Assembly (NCBI GenBank): GCA_038380795.1
Contig: CM076267.1
Location: 10,523,501 to 10,587,500 of the forward strand
Reading direction: 5' to 3'
DNA length: 64,000 bases
Source of the DNA: Pyrocephalus nanus
Taxonomy: Eukaryota; Chordata; Aves; Passeriformes; Tyrannidae
In this document: one piece after another, positions 24,891 through 38,259 of the stretch
How the letters are laid out: each line of letters begins with the position of its first letter
How positions within the stretch are numbered: position 1 is the stretch's first letter
Translations under genes and position numbers: made by a program
The notes under the pieces: generated by a model
Database searches by the model: none
Told to the model about the DNA's origin: nothing
The model's input: the letters and a program-made list of their open reading frames with translations, nothing else

Positions 24891-26984
24891 ACAGATAAAA
24901 AGAAGGAAAAATGAAAAATTAAATGTTTTTATACAGAAATAGTGTCAGCTATTCCATTTCCTGCTAGATGACTGTTCTGCCTGCTATATCACCTTGTCTT
25001 TTCAGTGTAATTTTTAAGGAGTGTAATGACAGATTTCAGATTTCTGCTTCTCTTGGATGGAAACTGCATTTCCTAAACTAGAAAAGCAAGGCAAAATATT
25101 AAGAGTCCACCTTTTTGCTCTCTGTGCTGCTACATCTTATGCAAAGAAATACCTGGAAAAAGTAGCTGAGGTCTCAAGAGTGATAATTAGTCCAGTGGAT
25201 TAGCATGCTCATGTTGCTATTTTAGCTTTGGACTGTCCTGGATGTGTCTGTAGAACACTGTACTGCCCTGATTAGGCTTATGTGAGATGTAAGAACACCT
25301 TTCCTGTTCTGTTAAAGAAGCTGTTATGTCCTTTTGTGAATGCAGCTCTTTGGAAATAGTTCACCAGCTGCAGTCAAGCGTGTATCATAGCTGTTGATGT
25401 CTTTTTTTCATCTTCCTTTATTTCTGGGGAATCCTGACATGAGGCAGAGGTTTTCTCACACATCGTGCTTCTTCCCATCACCTCAAATCACTGTCTCATT
25501 TTGGGTCAGCTGGGTAGCTTTTGATATTGCTATCCCTATGCACTAACTTGCAGTCCTCTCTTAGAAAGCTGTATCTGTCTGCCCTTAACTAATTAATGAA
25601 AATACCAAAAACTTGGTTTAACTACACCAAGTAAACTGAAATTGGGAACACTTCAGTCCATGTGTGTGCGTGGTGGTGGCATTTTACCCCTCTATTGCTG
25701 CAATTGTTACTGTTACTCAGGAAGTGCCTAAGATATCACAAATAGATGTCAGGTAGGAAATAAACACTAGTAGGTGAAGCTTTAAAAAGACAAAGAGCCT
25801 TTGTATGCAGGTGTCATCCAAACTAAGGAGAAGGAAAGAGAAAGCCAGACCCACTGTACAGCAACAGCACGTTTGTATCTAAACAGAAAGGGGCCTGTTT
25901 TTCCAAAGTTTCCAGCTAGTGATAGTAGAGGCAGTAATGAGATACAGGACTGCTTTCCATCTTACTCTGCCAATTCTGCTCCAACAGAGATGCCAAATAA
26001 GTTTCCATTTATGAGTTTTTCAGTAGAAAACAGACTTAGCAAAATCCCTGCTCTTTTTTCCCCGCTGAAATTGTCTCTGCCACTTTGTGGTATTTGCTAC
26101 CTGTCTGACTGTCAGTAGCATGAAGCAATGGAAGATCTGTGTGAGTGATATGTGTGGAAAATCCCTAAATCATTCACTAGTTGTTTCTTAGTATTTCTAG
26201 AGGGGAAAGTAGTGACATCTCCAGGGATGGTTTTTCTATCAACTGGGCCTTCACTAATGGGATTAGCAGGCTAAATGCTCCAAGTAAATCCTTCCCTGGC
26301 ATTAGTGCATCAGAGGTGAATTTTGTCCATCTATTAATACATTAGTAAAAGCCCAGTATTTGCTTCCAAGAGTGACTGGAAATGGATCAAATTCAATACT
26401 TTGTATCCACACTGTGTTTCAAATTAATGTTTCTATACAACACATACAAAACTGTTATTGTCTCCTGACCTTTGCTTCTACTGAAATCCGATGGGAAATT
26501 CCATCATATCAGTAGCACCCTGACTGCAGTGTACACCATGTTCTGATTCTAGGTGAGTGGATAATTCCCAGGACCTACTGACTGCATACCAGCCTCACTG
26601 GGACAGAGATTTGTTTGTTTGTTTGTTTTCTTTTTTGTTTGGTTTCATGTTTGTTTTTTAACCAATAATGTAAGGAGCACTTTTATGCTCCTCTGGATCT
26701 TATTTCGAGGCAGACTCACAATTGGTAACAGTCACTTGTTGGATCGTGTACATGGGAGCAGAATGTGGGTGACATAAAATGGGATGTTACATCTGAGAAC
26801 AGCTTTGGAAATGTTTTGAGGCTGCTATTGGATAAACAAGGAAATATGGACTGCTCTTGTGATGCTGTAGGCAAGAGATCTGATATAGGCTCTTATTGAA
26901 CACTTAGAGAAGGGAAAGGAAAGTCAGGGAGGAGGGAGGTGGGGGTGTTACTTTTTTTGTAAAACACTGTGGGGACAATGATTC
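24891..26984. other. Noncoding DNA, unassigned
   Basis: No recognisable gene or dispersed repeat. It ends with a TTTG-rich simple repeat and a purine-rich stretch (26905-26945). The 105-codon open frame at 25801-26118 on the + strand has no motif and no splice context. Confidence 0.55.
26609..26660. repeat. (TTTG)n simple repeat and T-rich tract
   Basis: Four to five TTTG units are followed by interrupted T- and G-containing runs. It is an ordinary microsatellite, and no retroelement body is recognised around it. Confidence 0.85.
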
Positions 26985-27265
26985 ACTTACACTTGGTGTA
27001 TCCAATTCTGGTAGCCACAATTTACGAAGAAGGCTGAAATTGGGAAAGATTCAGGAAAAAGATAAAAGAACGATGCACTGTCTGGAAAAATGCCTTGAAG
27101 CCACAGACTAAAGAAGCTCAGTCCACTTAATGTTTCAAAAGGATAAAAACATGACTCTAACTGATTATAATTGTACCTACCTGGGAAGGTGGTTATTGAT
27201 GGTAGAATTGGACCCAGAAGTTGGAATCTGAAGGGAAGTTTAATTTTCACTAGAACTGAGATACC
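26985..27265 (+). mobile_element. Ancient CR1 LINE fragment
   Basis: The + strand reads TCCAATTCTGGTAGCCACAA (27001), then AAATTGGGAAAGATTCAGGA (27036), AAATGCCTTGAAGCC, and ACATGACTCTAACTGATTAT (27150). This is the order found near the end of CR1 ORF2 and its 3' UTR: GTTCTGGTCGCCACA, AAATTGGAAAAGGTTCAG, GGATGCCTTATGAAG, GACATGATAGCAGT. It is heavily mutated and truncated at both ends. A minus-strand open frame over the same bases is an artefact of this element. Confidence 0.8.
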
Positions 27266-28559
27266 CAAATCTTAAAAAATTAATAATACAACTTTGGACA
27301 CATCTTGGGGTGATTGATATCTTCTCTAAAGGTTCTTAAATAAGTGCAGGAACTCTTGCATGACTTCTTTGGGCTGCCTCTTCTAACTTTGAACTCAGTA
27401 AAAATTCTCAGTTACTGGTTTGAATTCAGTTCAATTTTCAGTTTGTGGTCAAGTTTATAGCTTATCTGAAGACCTATTAAAAATCTAATTAGAATTGTGT
27501 TATTTTTGAAGGACAGATATCTGTTATAAAGCCTCGTTGGATTCTTCATGATTTTGATAGTTCACTTCTTTATTACCATCTTGCTTTAACTCCTGAGTCA
27601 CAGCAGAATGTCTTCCATAAATTGTGTCAAATGACTTATAGGCCAACAGAAGGCTGGAATCTCTGGTTGGTTGTCCTGTAGCATAGGTCTGTTAGGGAAA
27701 AACTGGAGTGTACAGCCAGCCTTAGAGCACAGGACAGGGAGAAATTTTTGAGCTTTAATCCCACTTACGCAGTTTTTGAGTTTTTTTCAGTCAAAAATGT
27801 TACGACTACGGGAGCACAAGTGTGTGCATCTGCCCAGGACACGCTTAAGTGTGAGATTTGTGTGAAGCAGCAAGAGAAGCTTGTGTTAGTTTTTTGTGTG
27901 AAACAGAGAAACTTAAGGAGAACTCGAGCTTCATAAGGATGATTTCGGTTATTTTGTCCACTGTGAGAGTGACCTTTAAAAACGTTCACAGTAATTTGAG
28001 TGAGGAGAGCCACGAAGAGCAGCTGGGCAGTATTCCTGTTAGGTGTGTCCAGCCGCAGGAAGGACTGCTGTCTGCCTCTCCTTCTGTCAGAGCTACGGGA
28101 AAATTGGCGGTCTCTTAAAATGCCTCACTTCTCAGCTCATATTCAAACTGAAACACAAAATAAGAATAAGCTCTCTTCGTCCTCAGTCAGGCTGAGTCGT
28201 CAGCCAGTGATAACAAAAACACGTATTCTATGGCACAAGCATAATCACTTATCTTTTAGGGGTAATTTGCAATCTTTTAAAGAGAATTGACACTGTATCT
28301 GTTACGGGTAAGTCTGTATAGCATCTAATTAAAATTGTCTTGATCTCAATTTGAGATAAAAAGCTGGAAAGCAATCAGGTTTTATTAAGCAAAAACATCA
28401 AGAGTAACAGCCCAGTATTTCCACCACTGAGTGAAATATTGTCCTGTGCTAGCGCTTGTCATGTAAACACATTCTTTTTTTCAAGTAACTTTATTTTGTG
28501 AGACTGTTTTTTCCAAAGTCAAGAAAGAAATCACTCTGGGTGAAAGCTGTAAGGGTTAT

Positions 28560-28632
28560 CTTTTTATCTTTTTTCTTTTTAATGTGTTTTTATTTAGTTT
28601 TTGTTCGGTTTTTTTGCTTTTTTGTTTTTTGT
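28560..28632. repeat. T-rich low-complexity tract
   Basis: Seventy bases of T runs are broken by single A, C or G bases, ending in TTTTTTGTTGG. It is simple low-complexity sequence. Confidence 0.85.
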
Positions 28633-31600
28633 TGGTCTCAGATCCATAGAAATTAGGAGTCTGGTGATTGGCAAAGAGGAGAAGAATTCAGGTTTATAGA
28701 TTGCAGTGATCAATATACATGGAAGAAAGATGCATCTGTGTTCCTGGGTATTTTTAGGGAAGAGATCATCTTAAGGGAGGTGGCAAATGTTTTTCCATGT
28801 ATGCTCTCAGTCTCTACACCTCAGTCTTCTTGTAGACATACTTCTATATGTTTCTTGGAAATATCCAGAGTCAAGGAGTTGTACAGCCTGTTTTTAAACA
28901 GATGAGTTATTTTCTGTTCGTCTGTATTCACAAAGCTCAAGCACACAAGCCTGAAAATTGTGTTAAATGCATCCAGGGTGGATTTTGTTTGCTGTGATAG
29001 GGTGTCATGAACCTAAACCCACCAGGTTTGCCTTACAGGACCAGTGATTATTCTGTGTTTCTTTTAACATGTGAATCTGTTGCCAACCTCTGTACATTCT
29101 CTATTTGCAGGCTGCCTAGTAACCTGTAGAGTAGAGTCTTGTTTCTGGCCAAGGTCCTTCCTTTCTTACCAGGCAGGTTGTCTCATCTATATTGTGCTAT
29201 TTTCCCTATTTTTTTTCTGCAGAGTTCTTGGTGTAGCTGCCACTCGTGCCCCTAACCTGAGTTAGCTGTTGCAAAGGAAAAGAAGGAGCTGAATTGTGCC
29301 TCTCTCTTTCTGTGCCTGTTAGCTCTGAATGGGCCGTGATGCTGCACTACACTAATCCCAAAGCTCAGCTAATTAAAAGGCACCCAAACCAGTCAAGGTT
29401 TCAGCTACAGGCAAAACCACTTGTTTCAGCACTGACACATTAACACTGGATAAGGCAAAGCACTGTCTGCTTGGAATGTCTTGGAATTCAGAGGAGGGAG
29501 AAGTTCTTCTTTGGGCAGGTTTACTGTTAGAAGTGAGGAACACTTTTGTTTGCACAGTCCTCTGGGGAAGAAATATATCTTTGGGGAGCTCAGTGCATAA
29601 GGGAATATTTTTCTAGTTATTGAAAAATCTTATGGGAACTAGTAGTAGTTCAGGTTTGTTTCCTTACTGGGAGTAGCATATAAATTTGTCAGATTAATTA
29701 ACAGCTCCGATTAATTTAAATCTCAGTTAAAGGATAGTTTACTATATATTATGTGATTGAACTTCCCTTCCCTGTCCCCCCCCTCAGTGAAATAAAAAAA
29801 GAACAAAGGCTCCCTTTAAGAGACTACATTAAAGGAACTACACCTCTTCAATAAACTGATGCAATTCATTGTAATCTTTCCATTCCCCTCTCGTGAATGT
29901 CTGCTCTCAAGTGGATTCAGAAATCCCCAAAGAATTTTAGATAAACAAGATTATATTATGTAGTCAATAAAAGGAGAAGAAATGAACTATTACGAACATT
30001 AAACATGAACATTCTAGACTAAAATATTTTTTGCGAATTATAGTAATCAGTTTTTAAACTGATGTTTGAGGTTCTTTTTCTTCCTTTTTATGATTTAAGC
30101 TTAAATCCAGTACAGCCTTCTTCTGGTTAAAGATATGTCAATGATTGAATTTTGAGTTATTGTATTCTCCCCTGTTCATGGGTATCTGGACCTCTAAATA
30201 ACATCTATATAAAAGTCTTGAAGCCCCCATTCCTGTAAATTCATTACCTCAGTACAGTTTGCATCTTGAATCCTTTAAAGGGCCGTGAATTAAGCTTGCA
30301 ATGAGTTTCCATTTTCCCTATTATTGAGTGATGTCATTGCAGGCATAAAGAAAGAATATGAATAGAGATGGAGCAGCCAAAATTTGTAAGGGCAGAAGAT
30401 GTTAATTATTTTTTTTTATTAGAGATTAATTCCAGAGAAGTAAGTGTATTTTCCAGCATTTAAAGCCATTAGGTTTTAATTTAGTATGTGTTTTTTTCCA
30501 AGTTTTGGCACTAGTGAGAGGTCAGGAGCTGACAAAAACGGATCATAAGCAGGTATTGCTTCATCTGTTTTCTCTGCTTGTTGATGCTGCAATAATTTCC
30601 CTGCAGAGTCAGTCTCGTGATGATCCACGTAGGATCAAATGCAGATATTTTGATCCTCCACCAGCTGTAATGTCCTGATTTCTTTGTGGTTTCATGTCTG
30701 GTTTGTATTGCAGTGATAAATATGTTTTCAGCGAGAAACAAAATAGCAATTGTACTGAGTGAAGGCAAGTCAAGATAGCCCCTGGTGTTCTGCAGAACTT
30801 CAGTGGTTCAATTTGCATCTCTCCTCTTCTGCCCTTACTGAGTAGAAACACATAATGTGCCAAGAACAGGCAGCATCTGACCTGCAAAGGAGGTGCTTTG
30901 GTGCTGGGCTGTCAACGCTGGCTTAATTGGCTCTCTTCCCTGTTTGCGTTTTCACTCTTACTTTCATCTTTATTCCTGTGATGTGCTGGTTTAGAAGGAT
31001 GCACAAATCTTCATGCCTTACTCATTCCGTGGTATGCTCTGTCCCTCATTAAGAGAGGAAGCTGTTCCAGGCATAGTCCCTGTGTTGACAGTAGCAGACA
31101 CCTCCAGCTTGACCACAGCGAGGTCCCTTCATTGTCCCTGCCAGGTGCCAAAAGACTCTGAGTCTTCAATACTGAAAATACCCCAGAGTGTTAATGCAGT
31201 ACTTCTGTTAGTATAAAAATCACCTCTCTATTTTTAGAGTTATTGGATGTTTTCTTTTGGTATCCTTTCTCAGTGAATGAGATTTATCATCTACTTTCTC
31301 TGAAGCAGCTGATATGCAACCCTAACTAGGGTGTCTAATGGAGTCAACCCAGTTCAGAAAGCTGGGTTGAGCCTGAAAGTTAAACTATTTGTTAGAATGG
31401 AGAATTAATAGTCTGAAGCTGATTCTGATTGTTTTCCTCTAAAAAGGTGGAAGACATTAGTATGTGCTGTTTTTCCTTAGTGGTTTGTGTTGGTAACCTT
31501 TGTGAAATAAATTATAACAAATTAAATTCTAACTTTTAATAGTCAAGAGCTGAACGCTCTGCACTTGGCTCAGCTCAAGAGAAGCCACCATACCATGGCT

Positions 31601-32815
31601 AATTCTTTTCTCAATGGGATCAGAATGAACAATCACACTACAGAAAGCAGATGATTGGAGAAGATGCACTAATAGGAAAACTGCTTGTTCTGGGAAGGGT
31701 TTACAGCTGTGAAACTAGATCTCATTTAAATTTCTTACTCAGATTCCCTTAAAGAAAAGTTTGGTCTTTTAAGCACATTAGTCTCTAATACTACATATGT
31801 AGTAGTCCAAACAAGTTGTCTGTGTTCTTTATAGATGAATAAGTTTGTCTCCAAAGCATTTTGAAAACTCTGGAATCTTTTTCTCGTTAAGTAATTTTTG
31901 ATTGTTGAGTCTCGGGTGTAATGGTAAGCATATGGCCAAAATTATGACATCCTTTGTTGCTAGAAAAGATGTTTGCTTGTAAAGCATAACTAATAAAATG
32001 ACCTGTGAGAGCAGAAAATTAAATGGGAAGAGACAAAAGGTAAACCCAAATAAAGGATTCTGTAAGCAATTTGGGTTGCAGAGTTCCAGTTACCAGATGT
32101 CTTTCTGCAAGGGGCATTGCAAAGGGTGTATTTTTCCTAATGCTTTAACTAACAACAGATTTGCCCGATTATTTATTATATTTATTTGTAAACAATGCAA
32201 ACCAGTTTCACCCTTGTGGATGAACTGAGTAACTTGGAGCAGATGTCTCACTTAGCCATGTTTATGTGCTCTTTTATTGGATGTCTGTTCTTGAGCCTTA
32301 AACCTGTCAGCAGCACCCCAATCTGTGCCACAGTGGCTTCTCATGCCCTGTAAGTTGGGAATCAGTCATTACCATTAAAGCATTTGCTTTCCTCAATATT
32401 TGCTTGACTCAAATGCAGAAGTATTGCCAAGGATTCACTTCTGTCAGACGCCAAAAAAGTTACACCTAAAGGCTTCACAAGGCCGTGCTTCTTCTGGCTG
32501 AAAGTTGTACTAAGATTTTGTAGCGTATATTCCATGGCGGTTGCTTCATTTTTATTTCGATCTAGGTCTGCATACCTGTCTAACTAGACTCGTGAAGAAA
32601 ATTCATTAAGAAATTCATGAAGAGCTTTATGTATGTGCAAGGCTATGTATCTGTCAACACAGTCCTTAAGGAAAGGCACTGACATTAATTAGGACTAGCA
32701 ATTAGGGAGAAATGGCTGGTATTTTCAAACCAGAGGGCATACTGCTATGTTTTATATGGTTTGCATTTCTGTTTCATTTCTTTAATGTTTGCAATGCAAA
32801 TCTCTCATTGATTCC

Positions 32816-32831
32816 TTTTTTTTTTTTTTTT
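32816..32831. repeat. Poly-T run (16)
   Basis: Sixteen consecutive T bases. On the minus strand this would be a poly-A run, but no retroposed gene body is recognised next to it. Confidence 0.9.
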
Positions 32832-33838
32832 CCCCGTGATTTAAAATTATTAAAAAACCCCAACCTTCAGTAGTTTGTAATTGAAAATCAGCTTGGCCAT
32901 CTTCAAAGAACAGGGGGGAAAATAACTTTGTAACAGCACAGACAGCTTGAAAAGCTAAAAAACTATAGGTAGACATTTACTCACTTTTCATCATTCACCT
33001 TTTTACCTGAAGATACTTGTCTTTGTGGGGAACTTTGTGTGCAGTAGTAAACTGAAAAGCCTTATTTTTTTGGAACTGTAAGGAAATGTTATTTGAATGA
33101 CACGTAAGTGGTTTTTTGCCTGTAACAGACCATTTGGGGCTCGGGTGATTTGAATCTTCCATGCAGAAGATACAAAAGCTCAGCATAAGAGGGGTTAAAA
33201 CATAGGCAGCACTTCAGTCTAAAGAAAGTAGTAGTTAAAATACACATAGCATGGGGAAATCTGGCAAAAAGAAAGCCCACAAAAATCCTTTTCTACTCTC
33301 TGGGAGATTTATAAGGTACCACAGGACCTTCCCAAAGTAAATTTAAACTATTTAAAAAATGCAGCAAGACATCAGGACAGTTATCACTAGCACTTTTTTA
33401 AAACAAGGCAGAAAGACAAAGAACTTACACATTTAAGAACAACAAAATCTAGCTCCCCTAGTCCTTGAAAACACTTGCTACTTTAAAAACAAAACAAGCA
33501 CACTTGTGGAGGAGCAGTTCATCAAATACTCTTCCAACAATCTCCAGTTGCTGCAAGAATAGTTTCCACTTCTCTGGATAGAAGTGTTGCACAGAAGAAT
33601 ATGAGAGTGTAACTGCTGAAGTTTGCCAGAAGGTATGATCAAAGTTCTGTTAAATCAGGGGAACCTTCCCTTTCATTTCAGTGGGATTTGAATGTGAGGT
33701 ATTAACCCTATTTTAAGTCGAGGCAGGTTGAATACTAAAGCTACGTATGAAGTTATTCATTACATGTCAAGTTTTAAACATGCAGCCCTTGTCGGTATCA
33801 GGTCTGTTCTTCCATGGAATTAAGGCTTGGCATATAAT

Positions 33839-33861
33839 AAAAAAAAAAAAAAAAAAAAAAA
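33839..33861. repeat. Poly-A run (23)
   Basis: Twenty-three consecutive A bases just after CATATAAT. It could be the tail of a retroposed sequence, but the upstream 300 bases match nothing I recognise and no target-site duplication is obvious. Confidence 0.9.
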
Positions 33862-35636
33862 TAGACTGCCCTTCAGCTGATCTGTCTTTCTACAAGAATG
33901 TAGAGAACAATTTAGGCCCTAATACTGGGAGAACTTGCTTTCATGCCTAGTTTGATTTGGAAGTGCACTCATATTGAACTCTCCTGTGCTGGTGGAGGGA
34001 ACCTTCTGGCAAAAAGTTGTTCTGAATCTTGGTGGAGGGGGGTATTTTTTTTTTTTTATAACAGCTAATACTTCTAGTTTAGTTCATTATTAGTTCTTGA
34101 TAATGGAAAATACATATGCTAGATCTGGAAAGACTTTTTTAAACAGCTCAAACCAAGATTTTATCTCCTGTGGCAAGTGCTCAAATAAACACTTGCTTAC
34201 TCCACAGCCCTGTCTCTGGTCTCTTTTTAAGAGACTTACCCGATAATTTTCAGTTACCACAATTGTGTTTTGGTGCTCATCTTTCATTTCCTCAAAGCCA
34301 TGCTAAGAGGCTCTGGCCATCACTAGTGGTGCTTTATATAGAAAGTTTCTGTTATGGTTTAACAAGACGTGGTTTAAGAAGAAAACCAACTCTACCCCAG
34401 TCAAAACCAAGACAGTATCTTTTAAAGCTTACAAAGCAAAAGGGTAGATGTGCAACTGGCACCATTTCATAACAGCATCTTGAAGGTTTGAGGTTGGTGC
34501 ATGAAAATCCAGTGTGACTGCAGTTCCTGTGTCCTTTTGGTGTGAGCGGAGATGGCCCCGCTGCTCTCCTCACATCTGTTTGTGTCCCGTGCCGCCCTGA
34601 GGCGACGGAACATTGCTGAGTGTTGATATTTCCATTATTCCCTTCTGGCTTCCAAATCTCTTTGATCATTGGATCCACATGGTTGAATGCAAGTGGAATT
34701 AATATCACTTTAAGCCTCCAGGCTCGTTCAATTTAGCATCTCTTCCTTCGTACGTATTCAACATTAAAACCTTCTATTGAACTGAAAACAAATACAGGGC
34801 ATGTGTCTGCTTAATTCATTTTACAAGCTTCTAAGATTCTAGGCTGCTGTGTCCCAGATAATATATGTTAAAAAAAGCCTAGGAGAAGGCTAGCTTCACT
34901 TTTCTGTGGCTTTGTGTGGCACAGCAGCAAAGCAGCCACTCGCTGAAATGGACCAGTAAGTTTTCAGCTAAAACTGTTATTGTGACTAGAGCAGCAAGAA
35001 TCTCTGCAGCTTTACCCATTCAGGCTCAGCATGGATCTGTTTTATCCTATTTCTGCTTGATGTGGCTTTGCATTAAGTTTGGGTTTCAAATTCAGAGAAA
35101 AGCCAGCGCTAGAAGGAAAAACTTGCTGTGATTAGGGATGGCAATGGTAACCGAAATGTTTGCCAACCTCAGGAAACTGGCCTAAGATTTAGACTTACAA
35201 GAAACCATTTCAAATCGGGCAATTGTGTTCTTCACTCAAGTTTTGCTCTAAAGATTTCTAATTATAATATCAAAAACCTGTAACAGTTCATTAACTTCGT
35301 ATTTTCTTCCAGATCTCTCTTCATGCACAGCACCAATAAATCCAGATAGTGTCTGTCTTTTCCAGCACAGAAGCAACTGCCTCTTTGGAGTAAGTGGTTA
35401 ATAATTGTTTTGGATATCTCATGGACTTAGATGACTGTGCTGGGAAAAGTTGCTCTTGTCTGTTAAACCAACAAACCAATTTTTATTTGGAATTCTGCTG
35501 CATCCTGTTATTTGTTCTTGCTGTTATTGCCCATTAGAAACTTAAAACTAGAAAATAGGGCAGTAGCAAGTCTTTTTGGTGTCTGTCCTGACTGTAGGAA
35601 TTGCCTTTGTTTTTTTCCTGACTCCTCAGAAAGGGA

Positions 35637-35661
35637 TTTTTTTTTTTTTTTTATTTTTTTT
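35637..35661. repeat. Poly-T tract (T16-A-T8)
   Basis: Sixteen T bases, one A and eight further T bases. It is a simple homopolymer tract. Confidence 0.9.
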
Positions 35662-36144
35662 ATTTGTGAGTTAATGTTGGGAATAAGTATCAAAAGCAGA
35701 ATCTGTAAGTTTGGGATCCCAATCCTTTCTTTGAATTACTGGATTTTGTGTGGAATTTGCTTGGGTTACTCTGCTTAAAAGCCACCTATTAAAGCAATTA
35801 AAAAGATATCTTGAAATATCTCCACTACTTGAAAACAGGACCATCTATTTGGTCTATTTAATCTAAAGAAGAAAACTCTCAGTAGCTACTCTACCTCTGG
35901 TGTCAGATAACAAAGTAATTCCAAATATGAGGCTTTTGCCTCAGAGGCAGAAATCATGCATTGTCCTGTACTCCACCAGGCAGATTCCTGGAGGCTGGTT
36001 TTTCCTGTCAGATAAGCAGTAGAATAAATAATGTAGAGTCATTGTGATTGCAGATCTCCCACAACTGTTAGCAGTGGAGTTCAAGATTAATGGGTTTACA
36101 GTGAGCTGCCAAAACTTTTACAGAAAGATGTGCTACCGGATCCC

Positions 36145-36225
36145 TACCCGGTGTAAACTGGTTCACTTCTGTGGCCCTGTGGAAATAGGCTGATTTAAAC
36201 CAGCATAGATCTTAGCTCTGTACCT
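36145..36225. mobile_element. Short ancient amniote interspersed repeat
   Basis: The stretch reads CCCGGTGTAAACTGGTTCAC and, about 40 bases later, TGATTTAAACCAGCATAGAT. This resembles a common old amniote repeat with a near-palindromic core in which GGTGTAAA... and ...TGATTTACACCAGCTGA-type arms flank about 30 bases. I recognise the pattern from turtle and crocodilian DNA but cannot name the family with certainty. Only about 80 bases are supported. Confidence 0.5.
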
Positions 36226-36286
36226 TAAAACATTCCTCTCCCTCATGGAAATGTAATAGTAATCATAAAAGCATTACTATTTGCTC

Positions 36287-36347
36287 AAAGGTTGGACTCA
36301 ATGACCTTGGAGGCCTCTTCAAACCTTAATGGTTCCGTGATTCAGTG
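36287..36347 (+). mobile_element. CR1 LINE 3' tip
   Basis: The words AAGGTTGGACTCAATGACCT, GGAGGCCTCTTCAAACCTTA and ATGGTTCCGTGATTCAGTG match the last 60 bases of CR1 elements (GGTTGGACT.GATGACCT, then ...CC.TTCCAACC..., then the ATTCTGTG-type tail). Nothing CR1-like is recognised upstream, so this is a very short 5'-truncated copy. Confidence 0.82.
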
Positions 36348-38097
36348 TTGTCAGGGAAGGGGTCCGTGGCTACTGGGAAAAGTAGCAAAGTGGTTGTGCT
36401 TACACGAAAAGTAGGAACAGTATTTGAGGCACGGGGGAAATGTTCCTGTGCTGTAACCTGTGACATCCTTGTGCTCTCTGAGCCTGTGTGGCAATGCATT
36501 GCCAGGGCTGGGGCACAGAAACTGATGCTGTGGCATGGCTGGAATTCCACTACAGACCTCTAAACTTGCTGTGCAAAAAGGTCTTTGTGCTTTTATTGCC
36601 ACCCCAGCTTCCTGTGCAATGGATCCTAGAGGTGCTTACTGAGGGTTTAGAATTTGCTTACACTTGACAAAATAGTGCTATGATGATTTGGAATAACTAT
36701 TCTATATGTTCATAAGGTCTTATTTTTACTATTTATCTTACCTTTATTCCTCTGAATAAAGCTAGATTCCCCAGAAACCATACCTGATGTCAAAAACCCC
36801 CACCTCATTCTGATAAGTCCTCTTTTTTTTTTTTTTCCTTTGAGACAAGTGAGTACTCAGGGGCTTTATTTCTCCTAATTTATGTTTGCACTCACTACAA
36901 TTTTCAAAAATCAATTATTTTGAGTGTGATTTTGGAGGTGTCTTTTAAATCTGAAACCTAAACATTCCATGATCAGCAGACTTGGATATGTATCACGAGG
37001 CTCAAATATTCCAGGAATTTCCTCAGCAAGACCAGTGAACTTTCTGTTTGTGTACCTTTGCAGTTTTCAGTGAAATTATTTCTACTCTCTGTTTACTGGT
37101 TCTGGATATAGATTGTCTATATAACTGTCTTTTATTGGAAGAACACTGCTTCAATAATCTCCATGAGAAAACAATCTTCTTCTGCAACTGGCCAAACCAC
37201 TGTTTGCTAGAATTGTGTCTCTGCTATATCTGAGACTACACTGGGAAAAGTAGTTTCCTATTCTTCTCTTACCTTCTCAATGCATGGAGATTTTTTTTCC
37301 TAAAATGGGATCCTATGTGGCTTGCAGAACTCTCATGTTAAATTGACACTTTCTGTGACAATTTCATGTTGTTCCCAGTATGAAATGGTATGGATTTTAT
37401 TGATATTTTCTCAATCCCCCTCTCCAAGCTTTACAAAATTATTTAATGTTTTTGACCTCATCAATATTAGCTTTTTCCAGTTTTTTTGTTACTTCCAAGT
37501 TAATCAAGCACCTTTTGTCTGAGCACCAAGAATTAAGGCATACTGTTATGTTTTAAACTGATGAACGAATCCCTGTGGCACATCCAGCTTAGAGCTTCTC
37601 TGCAGACTTTAAAAGTGTATCCAGTTCTAAAGGGGTTTTCAGAGCCTGTAGAGCTCTGTATGGAGCTCACAGAAGTGTCCTGGCAAGTGCTTATAAATGA
37701 AGAGCTTGGCTTGGACGTGGTTCCCCACTCAGGTCTCACTGAAGGCACTAGCAGCCTTTCTGCTGACCTCAGCAAAATTGAAGTGAGGCAACACTATTTT
37801 GCCTGTTGCTCACCTCCAGTATACTGCTCGTCGAATAAAATGTGTGGCCAGGGACAGAACACAGACACTGGCCAGGTTCTGCCCCCTGCCCTCACAGCTG
37901 GAATTGGTTGTCAGGATAAATTTAACAGAGTGAGGTTAAATATTTATCTCCAGGCTTTAATATGCTGGTCTGCTAAAAAGCGTCGCTATCTCAGTGTGGT
38001 AGTGGGACCTAATTTAAGTGGAGGAGAGGGATGATTTTGTTAATTTGTCATTAAAGAAGAAATCTCTGAAGGGAACTACACGCAAAAGGAGCTGGGG

Positions 38098-38114
38098 AAA
38101 AAAAAAAAAAAAAA
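38098..38114. repeat. Poly-A run (17)
   Basis: Seventeen A bases lie between GCTGGGG and GGATGG. There is no recognised retroposed body upstream. Confidence 0.9.
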
Positions 38115-38254
38115 GGATGGAGAAAAAGCAATCAATTTTTGTATATGCCAGAAATACACCAAAGAGGTAATGGGATGTGAAGTGTCAGCAACATGTAAAG
38201 AACTAGCTTTTTCCATATGTGGGGGGTTTTTTTTTAAGTCTTCTTTAATGCATT

Positions 38255-38259
<5 letters not shown>

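Larger units (their letters stand above)
27266..36144. other. Noncoding DNA, unassigned, with CpG-denser block at 27750-28310
   Basis: About 8.9 kb without a recognised gene. The first part contains a 560-base block with roughly fifteen CpG dinucleotides where the surrounding sequence has only a few; see findings. The remainder is AT-rich and holds several homopolymer runs: a T-rich tract at 28560-28632, T16 at 32816-32831, A23 at 33839-33861, T13 near 34045 and T16 at 35637-35652. The run-on A-tracts have no recognisable retroelement body beside them. Confidence 0.55.

Noticed and set aside
26987..27268. 93-codon minus-strand open frame
   Set aside because: It is antisense to a recognisable ancient CR1 fragment on the + strand.
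37561..38034. 157-codon open frame on the + strand, a possible novel gene
   Set aside because: No domain, signal peptide or membrane segment is visible and there is no splice context. With about 6 percent stops per codon, a frame this long is roughly expected once in a window of this size.
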